64,000 bases of DNA from Helicobacter felistomachi (GTDB lineage: Bacteria > Campylobacterota > Campylobacteria > Campylobacterales > Helicobacteraceae), in contig NZ_AP028022.1 of the NCBI RefSeq assembly GCF_030296895.1, positions 1,054,001 to 1,118,000 on the forward strand. Direction: 5' to 3'. The notes under the pieces are model-generated. The model had not been told where the DNA came from. It searched no databases and worked only from the letters and a program-made list of their open reading frames with translations. Made by a program: the position numbers and the translations under genes. Positions 9,031 to 17,118 of the stretch are shown piece after piece (position 1 is the stretch's first letter; the number at the start of each line of letters is the position of its first letter).

Positions 9031-9516
9031 TTAAGCAAACGCCCCAAAGGACATGAGTTTTTGGTAGCGTAGGGTTAAAAAGGCGCTCTGTTGGATGAGG
9101 GGAAGTTGTTGCAAGAAGTAGTCTTTAATGGATTGGCTGGCTTGGAGTTTGTCGCGGTGCGCGCCCCTTTCAGGCTCTAAAATGATGTCGTCTATCAAAT
9201 TGGCCTTTTTGAGATCAAAGGGGGTGATTTTCATGGCCTTGACCGCGACTTCAATTTTGCTCGGATCGTTCCACAAAATCGCCGCACAGCCCTCGGGCGA
9301 AATCACGCTAAAAACCGCATATTCTAGCATGGCCAACTTATCTGCCACCGCATGGCTAACGCCCCCCACTGCCCCCTCGCCGATGATGATGGAAATAGTG
9401 GGGACTTTCAAGGCGGCAAACTCTTGCAAATTTTTGGCGATCGCCTCGCTCTGTCCCCGCTCTTCTGCTCCAAGCCCGGGGTAAGCCCCCGCCGTGTCCA
9501 CGAGCATTAGAAGCGG
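9031..9516 (-). pseudogene. accA: Acetyl-CoA carboxylase carboxyltransferase alpha, 3' half only
   Basis: From [20 protein letters not shown] to the stop, the sequence is the C-terminal half of AccA, including [15 protein letters not shown] and the carboxyl end. The expected 150 or so N-terminal residues are replaced at about 9516 by sequence from the adjacent IS607-like element. AccA is needed for fatty acid synthesis, so an intact copy must exist elsewhere, or the junction is a rearrangement or assembly artefact. Confidence 0.85.
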
Positions 9517-10051
9517 TGAGCGTAGATACAAGCTAGAGAGCCTTAAAAATATCAACAAAAATATCATATTCAACAATGATAACCGCAAAACCATCGCTTA
9601 TGCCCGTGTTTCTAGTGCCGACCAAAAAGAGGATTTAATCCGCCAAGTGCAGGTTTTGGAGCTGTATTGTTCGAAACTGGGCTTTAATTACGAAGTGATA
9701 CAGGACTTAGGCTCTGGGATGAATTATTACAAAAAGGGCTTAACCAAACTTCTTGACCTTATCCTAGAGAGCCAAGTAAAAAGGCTTGTTTTGACCCATA
9801 AAGACCGCTTATTGCGTTTTGGTGCGGAGTTGGTGTTTGCTATCTGTGAGGCTAAAGGTGTGGAAGTGATTATCATTAATCAAGGCGATGAGAATATCCG
9901 CTTCGAGGAGGAGTTAGCTAAAGATGTGTTGGAAATTATCACAGTATTCTCCGCTAGGCTTTATGGAGCACGCTCCAAGAAAAACAAACAGCTTTTAGAA
10001 CAAATGCAGGCGGTGGTAGAGGACAATGTTACAACTGACCCACAAGATTGA
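9517..10051 (+). pseudogene. IS607-type serine recombinase, N-terminally truncated
   Basis: The catalytic domain is intact: [15 protein letters not shown] with the nucleophilic Ser, GSGMNYYKKGL and THKDRLLRFG. IS607 recombinases normally begin with a MerR-type DNA-binding domain ending in a RRYxLE motif. Only that last piece ([12 protein letters not shown]) remains before the accA junction. A longer frame starting at GTG 9494 would read into antisense accA sequence. The end overlaps tnpB by 26 bases. Confidence 0.85.
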
Positions 10052-11024
10052 ATTACAACCCAACAATAAAGCTCAAACCCATTTTAAAAAAGCCTTTGGG
10101 TGTGCTCGATTAGCCTATAATTGGGGACTAGCCAAGTGGAAGGAAAACTACGAAAAGGGCATAAAATCTAACCACTTTGCCCTAAAGAAAGAATTTAACG
10201 CTTGCAAAAAAGAGAAGTTTCCCTTTGTCTATGAAGTGTCCAAATATGCCACAGCCCAGCCCTTTAACCACTTAAACCTAGCGTTTCAAAAGTTCTTTAA
10301 AGATTTAAAATTGGGTAAGGTCAGTTACCCCCGCTTTAAACGCAAAAGAGAATATCAGGGGAGCTTTTACATCGGGGGCGACCAAATAAAAATCATTCAA
10401 GGCAGCACAAAAGACTATCTTAAAATCCCCAACCTGCCTAAAATCAAAATGACCGAAAAACTACGCTTTAAAGGTAAAGTTAATGGGGCGACCATCACAC
10501 AAAAGGGAGATAAATTCTATGTATCTATCCAAGTCGACACCACACAAGAGGAGTTTCACCGCACCCACAAGCCCATCAAGAGTAACCACACTTTAGGTGT
10601 AGACACAGGAATAAAGGCTTTTGCTAGTCTATCTAATGGCTTACAGATTTTCGCCCCCAAGCCACTAAATAGGCTCGCAAGACGGCTTCAAAGACTTAGT
10701 CGGCAAGTTTCTAAGAAACAACACCCGAAAACCAAAGGTGATAAGACTAGAAAATCCGCTAATTATCTTAAAGCCAGCTTGCGGCTGAATCGCCTACACA
10801 CCAAAATCGCCAACACCCGTAACACCTTTTTACACAAACTCAGCACCGCCCTAGTGCGGCACGCTAAGACCCTTTGCCTAGAGAGCTTAAAAGTCAAAAA
10901 TATGCTTAAAAACTCTAAACTAGCCAAAGCTTTGAGCGATGTCAGCATCTCCGCCTTTAACACGCTCTTAGAGTATAAGGCGAAGTATTATGGGCGGGAG
11001 ATTTTACAGCGGATACCTATATAG
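10026..11024 (+). pseudogene. tnpB: TnpB of IS607-like element, C-terminally truncated
   Basis: The 332 residues cover the N-terminal domain (HFKKAFGCARLAYNW) and most of the RuvC fold (LGVDTGIKAFASLSNG with the first Asp, LCLESLKVKNM with the Glu). It ends at ILQRIPI, where other members continue with DTYYPSSK and a CxxC zinc ribbon. The next bases in another frame encode ADTY, so a one-base shift and then a deletion removed the zinc ribbon and final catalytic Asp. Confidence 0.85.
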
Positions 11025-11056
11025 ACTACGGGCTTGTTTAGTGGCTTGCAAGGGCA

Positions 11057-11296
11057 TTAAAAAAAGCCTAGCTTGTTAGGGCTGTAGCTCACCAAGATAT
11101 TTTTAGTTTGCTGGTAATGCTCCAACATCATCTTATGCCCCTCCCGTCCGATTCCACTCTGTTTATAGCCCCCAAAGGCCGCATGGGCAGGATAAAGGTG
11201 GTAGCAGTTGGTCCACACCCGTCCGGCTTTAAGCGCGCGCCCAAAGTGGTAAGCCCGGTTGATGTCGCGCGTCCACACGGCGGCGCAAGTGAGCAC
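11057..11296 (-). pseudogene. Aldehyde dehydrogenase, C-terminal fragment
   Basis: The minus-strand frame encodes the last 75 or so residues of an NAD(P)-dependent aldehyde dehydrogenase: [29 protein letters not shown] and a natural C-terminus. The cofactor-binding and catalytic domains, about 400 residues, are absent. The upstream break at about 11296 runs into unrelated sequence. Confidence 0.82.
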
Positions 11297-11339
11297 AACA
11301 AACCCCCAGTGCCTCTAGGTGTTTTTTCTAGGGTTTTGT

Positions 11340-11628
11340 CTCCTCGCTAAAACTTTCCAGCTGTTTTTGACGTGTTTGTAGGTTTTGCAACTCTTTGGCT
11401 TGGCTCTCTAGGGTGTTGGCATGCTCTAAAAAGCCCTTGTATCTAGATGCACTTAAAAACTCTTTAGTGGGGGTGTGGGGGTGGTGGTGTTGAATTTGTC
11501 CTTAGACTTTTCTAGGCTCTCACGCACATTGCCAAGGAGTCTTATGGCTTGAGATGGCAGGATTAAATTCAAATTTTGCAAATCGTGATTAAGTTGTGTG
11601 CTGTCTTTAACGTAGGTTTCGTGAATCG
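11340..11628 (-). pseudogene. Coiled-coil relic, possibly of a phage/ICE multidomain protein
   Basis: Two minus-strand frames give coherent helical sequence: STQLNHDLQNLNLILPSQA, then after a frameshift near 11480 GFLEHANTLESQAKELQNLQ. A TTTPTP linker between them resembles TTTP linkers in the relic at 42.3-44.4 kb. No start, no complete domain and no function can be assigned. Confidence 0.4.
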
Positions 11629-11761
11629 CCCCTCCCTAAAGGGAGGAGCTTCCTAACTAGCAGAAACTCATGTTTCTTAAGCTCGAAAGGCTTTGCATTA
11701 CCCAAGAGACTCTAACCCCAATCTTAAGATATTCTTAGCGGCATTGATGTCTCCATGTTCT
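11629..11761 (-). mobile_element. IS605-family right end: tnpB tail and hairpin
   Basis: Minus-strand HGDINAAKNILRLGLESLG is the extreme C-terminus of a TnpB (Asp of the third RuvC motif). Beyond it lies a small hairpin, CCTCCC-TAAA-GGGAGG (11631-11646), as at the right ends of this family. The tail is fused in frame to a type III methyltransferase fragment at about 11761, creating a chimeric frame. The rest of the element is absent. Confidence 0.7.
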
Positions 11762-12423
11762 ATAAAGGTAAGCCAAGTAGAGTGGTTAAAGCGATCGTTG
11801 TAGCCAAAGCTATCATTACCTGTGTTGTAAGGCAGATCAATGTAAATCATTTTCACTCTGCCATAAATGTCCTTGCGCTTTTTGAGTGTATGGAGGATGA
11901 TTAAGTTATTGCCCTTAATGAGTAAATTGGGCTCTTTAGTGAGTGCGTCCTCTAGGCTCACATCACTTGCACCTACTAAGCTAAAGTTTTTAATGCCTTT
12001 GGGATTAGTAAAACATCGATCTCACTCTTGGCTAAGACGCTGTTAAAGAAAAGCTCGGTGCTTTTATCCTTGTCCTTGCTTTGAGCGCCCTTAAGAACAC
12101 CACCTTTAAACGGAAAGTTTAAAACGACCTGATTAGTGTTTTTTAAAAATCTTTTGTTTTGATAACCTAAACCGATTTTGTTAGAAAATGCCGTGAAACT
12201 TGCATTTAAAAGCTTTAAGTCTAAAAATTCCAAGAACTTGTCTTGCTTAAAGACAAAGCTATTACAGACTTCCTCAAAGAATCGGTGCGGTATTCTTCCT
12301 TAAAGCTTGAAGTTTCTAGCAAGAATTGCAAAAGCTTTTGATCGTGGTTTGCTGCCAAGGGCGCACCGCTAGGATTGTCCCGAATCACGTCCTAATGTTC
12401 CCTAATAAATCGTTTTCTTTCAT
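11762..12423 (-). pseudogene. Type III restriction-modification DNA methyltransferase (Mod), truncated
   Basis: The ATG at 12423 opens MKENDLLGN and, allowing for small frameshifts (near 12393 and 12290), continues through NPSGAPLAANHDQKLLQFLL, FKQDKFLEFLDLKLLNASFT and KNTNQVVLNFPFKGG to LLIKGNNLIILHTLKK and IYIDLPYNTGNDSF. This is the N-terminal third of a type III adenine methyltransferase. The catalytic DPPY motif has become DLPY. The gene is cut in the following block by a tnpB tail. No Res subunit is present. Confidence 0.83.
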
Positions 12424-12562
12424 GGCTATTGTTTCCCGTATTGACCTGCTCAAAAGCCCTAGTTGTAGTGCAGTCTCTTTCTTTAAATGCTTAAAGCAAC
12501 AAAGGCACTCTTAGAGCTTTCAGCCAAGGGTCTCTTGCCTTTGATTCATCAATTAATGGCTT
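12424..12562. other. Short stretch without a recognisable gene
   Basis: This lies between the start of the broken methyltransferase and the end of the exported protein gene. I see no coherent frame, RNA gene or strong terminator here. Confidence 0.5.
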
Positions 12563-12937
12563 TTACTTCGTGAACTTCTTGTCGTAAGTGCCTTTGTCGG
12601 TTACGATCTGCACTTCCAACATTTGGGAGGGATCGCATTTAAGGCGGTAGGCAATTTTTTGTCCATATTTGAGGGTGTGGTTGAAGAGAGGGCCTTTGTC
12701 AAACTTTTCTTTAAGGTTGTCGCCCACTTTACGCACGATTGCACACGAATCGCCCCGATTGGGGATCACCTTTTTGATCAACACCTTTTCATCGTTGAGC
12801 GAAATGATTGTTAAGATCGTGCGATCGAGCATGTTGCCGATCAGCTTGCCCCCACGGGGTTTATAACTGATCTTAAATTGCAAACTAGAGGCACTAAGCA
12901 CACTCACAAGACTTAAGGCAAGCAGAGTTTTAAACAT
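12563..12937 (-). CDS. Small exported protein of unknown function
   Basis: The 124-residue product starts MFKTLLALSLVSVLSASSLQ, a clear Sec signal peptide cut near residue 18, leaving a mature periplasmic protein of about 105 residues. It has two Cys, in GDSCAI and LKCDP, that could form a disulfide. The mature part looks like a small beta-rich domain. It follows the exonuclease gene in the same direction with an 8-bp overlap. I do not recognise the family. Confidence 0.75.
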   Translation of the reverse strand: MFKTLLALSLVSVLSASSLQFKISYKPRGGKLIGNMLDRTILTIISLNDEKVLIKKVIPNRGDSCAIVRKVGDNLKEKFDKGPLFNHTLKYGQKIAYRLKCDPSQMLEVQIVTDKGTYDKKFTK

Positions 12938-13738
12938 GGTCTTCCTTTTGGATTTCTTGGGTTAATTCAACTTCAAGGGCTGTGGTAAAAATGGGGGTGT
13001 AGGGCTGTTCTTGGGGCAGATTGCTTTTAAAGGCGTGCAGGGTGCTTAGGTAGTTCTCTTCGCTAAGTCTGCCCTGAGCCACAAGGTATTTTAGGTAGAG
13101 CCAATAGGTGTTGAGCACATCGCTTTGGCAATAGCTGTTGATTCGCTCCATTTGGGGCGGGTCTTGGTAGTAAAGTTGATAAACTTGATCCCCGCTTACA
13201 TCAAACTTACCCGGCAAGCCACACAGCGCACAGACTCCATCAAACTCAATCCCCTAGTGGGGCTAAAATGCGTAAGGCTGTCTAATAGGTCGGTGTGATG
13301 CTCTTCGCTGTAGCGGTAGCGGTAGTTCTCCCATTTATCACCTTTGGCGTAAAAGGCGTGGGCGTTTAGGTTGTGGGCTAGGGCTTTTAACATCAAAAGG
13401 GGCAGGTCAAACACCCGCCCATTGAAGGTGACAAGTTGGGGTTGGTATTTGTTAAAAAACGCTAAAAAATCTGCCACAAGAGCCTTTTCATCACAAAGCC
13501 CCTTGCCAAAATTGCCCACACGTTTAAAAGCCCCACTAGGCTCGGCTAGCACGCTCGCGACACTGACAATTTGGTGGAAAAACAAGGGCGCAAAAGAGCT
13601 TTTATACTTCTCTTCGCACCACTTAAAAAAGTTTTCACAGGTTTGCAAGGGGGTATCTGCCACACACTCGGGGCAATGTTTGGCGATGATAGCCAAATTG
13701 GGCACACTCTCAATGTCTACAACACAAATAAGGCGCAT
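12930..13738 (-). pseudogene. DnaQ-like 3'-5' exonuclease (PolB exonuclease-like), one-base frameshift
   Basis: The frame from ATG 13738 (AAAGGGA upstream) reads MRLICVVDIESVPN, with the DIE of exonuclease motif I, then LVTFNGRVFDLPLL, motif II with NGRVFD. It breaks at RGLSLMESVRC near 13240. One extra G there would give SLDGVCALCGLPGKFDVSG and join the second frame, which includes YCQSDVLNTYWLY, motif III. The whole is a predicted 3'-5' exonuclease related to polymerase B of about 269 residues. A single missing base may be a sequencing error. Confidence 0.78.
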
Positions 13739-13812
13739 AGATCCCTTTGATGGCAAAGTAAAAAGGCTATCTTAACTAAAAGTTGGCAAACAAGCGTTTA
13801 AAGGTGTAAGTT

Positions 13813-14943
13813 TTAAGCGTAAATCCCCTTGAAATCGTGGATGGCTTCCTCGTACATGGCGATGGCTTGTTTGATGGAGTCGTCTAGGGTGTAGTTTTGC
13901 GCGCTTGTGGCGTAGGCACTCTCGGCTTTGTTGCGCTCATCGGGGTGTTCTAGCCAGTAGTCAATTTTTTGCGCCAGGTCTTGGGGGTCGTTAGATTGGA
14001 ATAGGGAGCGTTCGTCTAGGGCAAATTGGTTAGTTGCGCTGATTTTGCTGTCTGAAATGATGGGCACAACCCCGCAACTCATTGCCTCCAAACAAGCGAT
14101 TGCCTCGCCCTCCACATCGGCAGTGTGGATGTATAAATCGCACTGATAGAGCAAGGCGAGCAAGTCTTTAGGCTCTAAAAAGCCAAAATCCACCGGGTGG
14201 GCGAGCCCCTGGGCGCATTTTTGCAATTTGGTTAAGTTTGGCCCGATGCCTTTTAAGTGGAGCTTGATTTGCGCGGCGTGGCGGCTTAAGCGCACGGCCT
14301 CTATCAACACTTGTTGGTTTTTCTCATTGGAGTAACGGCCTATCATGATGATATGGTAGAGGTCGTCTGTTTTGGTGTTTTGGAGGCGTTTGGTATAAAG
14401 AGGGTCAAAGCCATTAGAGATGACATACTTTTTCCCCCCATAACCATGCCTTTCCAGCTCAGCTTTAATCAAGGGGGAGGGGCAGTGGATATGGTGGATG
14501 TGTCTGTAATAGTTTTGCTTAAACCACCAAAAGATCAAGCGATTGAGCCACCCTAAATTCTGCAAATTCATGTTGTAGGTGATGTGCTCGGGCTGTAGGT
14601 GAAACGCCCCGATATAGGGGATTTTAAGTTTTTTAGCCACCTTAACGGCGACTTTTTCTAATTTAAAGGGTAAAAACACATGCACAATATCCACACCCTC
14701 AAAGGCTTGGGCTAGGATTTCTCTATCGGGCTTGCCAAAAATCATGTGCTGTTTATGTGACATCTCGGTAACAAAGGGGATATAGCGCTCTTGCAGGCCG
14801 TAAAAGCCCTCCCCTTGCACAAAGGGTGCCACCACCCGTACCTCATGCCCCCTTGCTTTTAGGGCTTGGTAAAAGCGATAACAGGTCATAGAAGTCCCGT
14901 TGCTCTTGTCCTCAAAACTATCCACGACTAAGGCAATGATCAC
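13813..14943 (-). CDS. cgt: Cholesterol alpha-glucosyltransferase
   Basis: This GT4 (GT-B fold) enzyme transfers glucose from UDP-glucose to host-derived cholesterol in the membrane, making the alpha-glucosyl cholesterol of gastric helicobacters. The 376 residues match the H. pylori HP0421 product along the length by eye: VVDSFEDKSNGTSMT, HLQPEHITYNM, YGGKKYVISNGFDP, and the EX7E donor motif in EGEAIACLE. The start is GTG 14943, overlapping the thioesterase stop as GTGA. The gene order metG-unknown-cmoB-thioesterase-cgt is the same as I recall in H. pylori. Confidence 0.92.
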   Translation of the reverse strand: MIIALVVDSFEDKSNGTSMTCYRFYQALKARGHEVRVVAPFVQGEGFYGLQERYIPFVTEMSHKQHMIFGKPDREILAQAFEGVDIVHVFLPFKLEKVAVKVAKKLKIPYIGAFHLQPEHITYNMNLQNLGWLNRLIFWWFKQNYYRHIHHIHCPSPLIKAELERHGYGGKKYVISNGFDPLYTKRLQNTKTDDLYHIIMIGRYSNEKNQQVLIEAVRLSRHAAQIKLHLKGIGPNLTKLQKCAQGLAHPVDFGFLEPKDLLALLYQCDLYIHTADVEGEAIACLEAMSCGVVPIISDSKISATNQFALDERSLFQSNDPQDLAQKIDYWLEHPDERNKAESAYATSAQNYTLDDSIKQAIAMYEEAIHDFKGIYA

Positions 14944-15359
14944 TGCTCCTCCTTAAAATTAAACTTAAAAGGGCGTTTCTCAAAAACTAAAATCTCAAAA
15001 TCCCCCTCAAAGACTTTGATCTCCATAAACTCGCCCTCGACATGCACGGCACACTTCTTGGAGCTGGCATGCGCGACCACCGCATTAAAAAACACCTCTT
15101 GCTTGAGCTCAATGGGGGCGAGTAGGCCTAACTTCATGGAAGAGATTAAGCTATTCTTTTTATTCAGCGCACACAAAGCCGCAAAGCTAGCCGCACTCAC
15201 AATAAAACCCGCGTGCACGACATCTTCCTCACAGAGCATGAACTCTTTAGGTGCGAAGCACACGGTGGCTTTATTGCCCCCAAAGGACACCAAATCAGCG
15301 CAAAGGGTTTGGTCTAATTTGGAGCAAACCAGCAAGCCCTCTTCAATCGGCGTTTCCAT
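14940..15359 (-). CDS. Hot-dog fold thioesterase-like protein
   Basis: The 139-residue product corresponds by position to H. pylori HP0420, a hot-dog fold acyl-CoA thioesterase-like protein. The segment DVVHAGFIVSAASFAALCAL resembles the long central helix of the fold. The ATG at 15359 has GAAAGGAAGAAC upstream. It is translationally coupled to cgt (GTGA overlap), suggesting a linked role in lipid metabolism, but its substrate is not evident. Confidence 0.75.
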   Translation of the reverse strand: METPIEEGLLVCSKLDQTLCADLVSFGGNKATVCFAPKEFMLCEEDVVHAGFIVSAASFAALCALNKKNSLISSMKLGLLAPIELKQEVFFNAVVAHASSKKCAVHVEGEFMEIKVFEGDFEILVFEKRPFKFNFKEEQ

Positions 15360-15369
15360 GTTCTTCCTT

Positions 15370-16176
15370 TCATTTACGTAAGATAAAATACCCACGCAGG
15401 GGAGCGGGGTAGCCCTCTATACTTTTGGTGGGGTCTAGCGGGTCTAAAAAGGCTTCTAAACTCAGTCCCTCAATCCAAGGGGTCTGGCGCTGCTCTTTGG
15501 TGGTTGTGGATTTAAAGGCAAGGGGGGTGCACTCTTTAAAGCCCGCTTTAAAAGCCCAGTTTTGCAAGGCCTTCACGCTAGGGATAAAATAAACATTAGA
15601 CATTTTAGCATAGATGCTAGGGCAAAGGGCCACCTCTAGGGGGCTGTCAAAAATCAAAGTGTCGAGCACCAACACCCCGCTGGGCTTTAAGCCCATAAAC
15701 AAGGCTTTAAGGGTGCTGTGGGGGTCTTTTCTGTGATAAAGCACACCCAAACAAAACAACACATCAAAGCGTTTAGCATAGGTGCGTAAATCCTCCACGC
15801 CTAGACTCTCATAGACGATAGAAGTTTTTAAAAAGGAATTTAGCCATTTAAATTGCTTTGCATAAAGCGCGCTAGGGTCAAAGCCCACCAGACTTTTAGG
15901 CTGTTGCTCTTGCATGCAAAAAAGGTAATAGCCATTGTTACAGCCGATGTCGGCAACCTCGAGCCCTTCTAAACCCACCGCGCCCTTGATTAAATCCCAT
16001 TTCATGTAACTTTGCCACTCGCTGTCAATGCAAAAACCGCAATCGCCTTGATGGAAACAAAAGGGCCCTTTGCGCCACGGCTTGAGCTTTAAAGCCTCGT
16101 GATAGACTTGCTCTAAAGAGAGATGAGCGGGCAAGTCAATAGGCACGCCCCTATGTGTGCCCTCACAGCGGGTCAA
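15370..16176 (-). CDS. cmoB: tRNA U34 carboxymethyltransferase
   Basis: CmoB uses carboxy-S-adenosyl-methionine to convert 5-hydroxyuridine-34 to 5-oxyacetyluridine in tRNA. The 268-residue protein has KPWRKGPF, SEWQSYMKWD and the SAM-type glycine motif VADIGCNNGYYLFCM, followed by LVGFDPS. The start is TTG 16176 behind AAGGAG, overlapping the upstream gene by 14 bases. The length fits the shorter epsilonproteobacterial form. Confidence 0.9.
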   Translation of the reverse strand: MTRCEGTHRGVPIDLPAHLSLEQVYHEALKLKPWRKGPFCFHQGDCGFCIDSEWQSYMKWDLIKGAVGLEGLEVADIGCNNGYYLFCMQEQQPKSLVGFDPSALYAKQFKWLNSFLKTSIVYESLGVEDLRTYAKRFDVLFCLGVLYHRKDPHSTLKALFMGLKPSGVLVLDTLIFDSPLEVALCPSIYAKMSNVYFIPSVKALQNWAFKAGFKECTPLAFKSTTTKEQRQTPWIEGLSLEAFLDPLDPTKSIEGYPAPLRGYFILRK

Positions 16177-17118
16177 ACAAACTCCTTAAGGGCGGCTTGC
16201 GCCAAAGCTCTTGTAAGGACACATTACCTAACACAAAGCCCAGTGAATAATCTTTAGTGCAAAGCAAGTTTTGCAAGTCGTGCAAGTTTTTATAGCGCAC
16301 ATGGACCAACTCCAAAGATTCTTGACTAAAAACGGCTAGCTTGTGGTAGGGGGCAATTTTTTTGACAAAGTCTAGCATGCAGGGCAACTCTGCCGCGTTT
16401 TTTTCGTAGATTAAAACCCGTTCACTTTGCCCATAGGCACAGGGTTCTAGACGTTTATTGGTGTAGTGGGGTTGCATAGAATTTAGCGTGCCTAAATGGC
16501 CTAAATGCACCTCTAGTCCCAAACTTTCGCATAAATTTAGCACCCTTGCTAACTGGGTCGCGTAAAGTCCCGAGATTTTTAAATCATGCCGTTGCCCCTT
16601 GTAGCACAGCACCATAGAAAAGAGTTGGGTTTGTAAGAGGGTGAAGGGGGGGGTGTTGGCAATTTCGTTTGTGTCTAATTTGGGGGGATTTGGGTCAAAA
16701 GCAGGGTGTGTATGCCCCTTAAGTCCAAATCTAGCAATTCTAAAAAATCCCCCTCAAAGGTACACACGCCGGGAGCTTTGGCGAGTTTGTTAAAGATTTC
16801 CATCTCTAGGCTAGAGAGTTGATAAAGGGCGATGGGCGCGTCTAAAAACTTGTAATACAAGAGTTTAAACACCGCCTCTTGCAGGTTTTCTACGCAAATC
16901 CACGCAATCTCAGGGTCACTAATGTGGGCGTGTTTCTCAAACAACACCCCGTAAGCCCCCAGTTTCACCGCCTCTTCAATGCACGCCGGGTTGAAGGCAG
17001 CGAACAAGCTCCCCTTTTTCACCCGATTTAATTTGTCTGTGGCGTGGGTGAAGGTACGCACAAAAGGTTCAGTCTTTAAAACCCCCTTTGTAACCGCCAC
17101 AACTTCACAGACATCCAC
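16163..17118 (-). pseudogene. Mur-ligase N-domain-like protein, frameshifted at a G run
   Basis: Two adjacent frames, 17118-16675 and about 16680-16163, make one product of about 318 residues if the G6 run at 16682-16687 had seven Gs (then PPKLDTNEIANTPPF bridges them). A second run of eight Gs lies 30 bp further on (16646-16653). The N-terminal part, with FAAFNPACIEEAVKLGAYGV and a following acidic hydrophobic strand, resembles the UDP-binding N-domain of MurE/MurF. The C-terminal part is unfamiliar. It sits where HP0418 sits in H. pylori, between metG and cmoB. Phase variation or sequencing error are both possible. Confidence 0.65.

Larger units (their letters stand above)
9517..11030 (+). 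mobile_element. IS607-like element, both ends missing
   Basis: A serine recombinase gene overlaps a tnpB gene in the same direction, the layout of IS607. The recombinase has lost its N-terminal MerR-like helix-turn-helix and the TnpB its C-terminal zinc ribbon, so deletions have eaten into both ends. The left flank is half of accA and the right flank is the tail of an aldehyde dehydrogenase. The flanks do not fit together as one gene. Confidence 0.82.
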
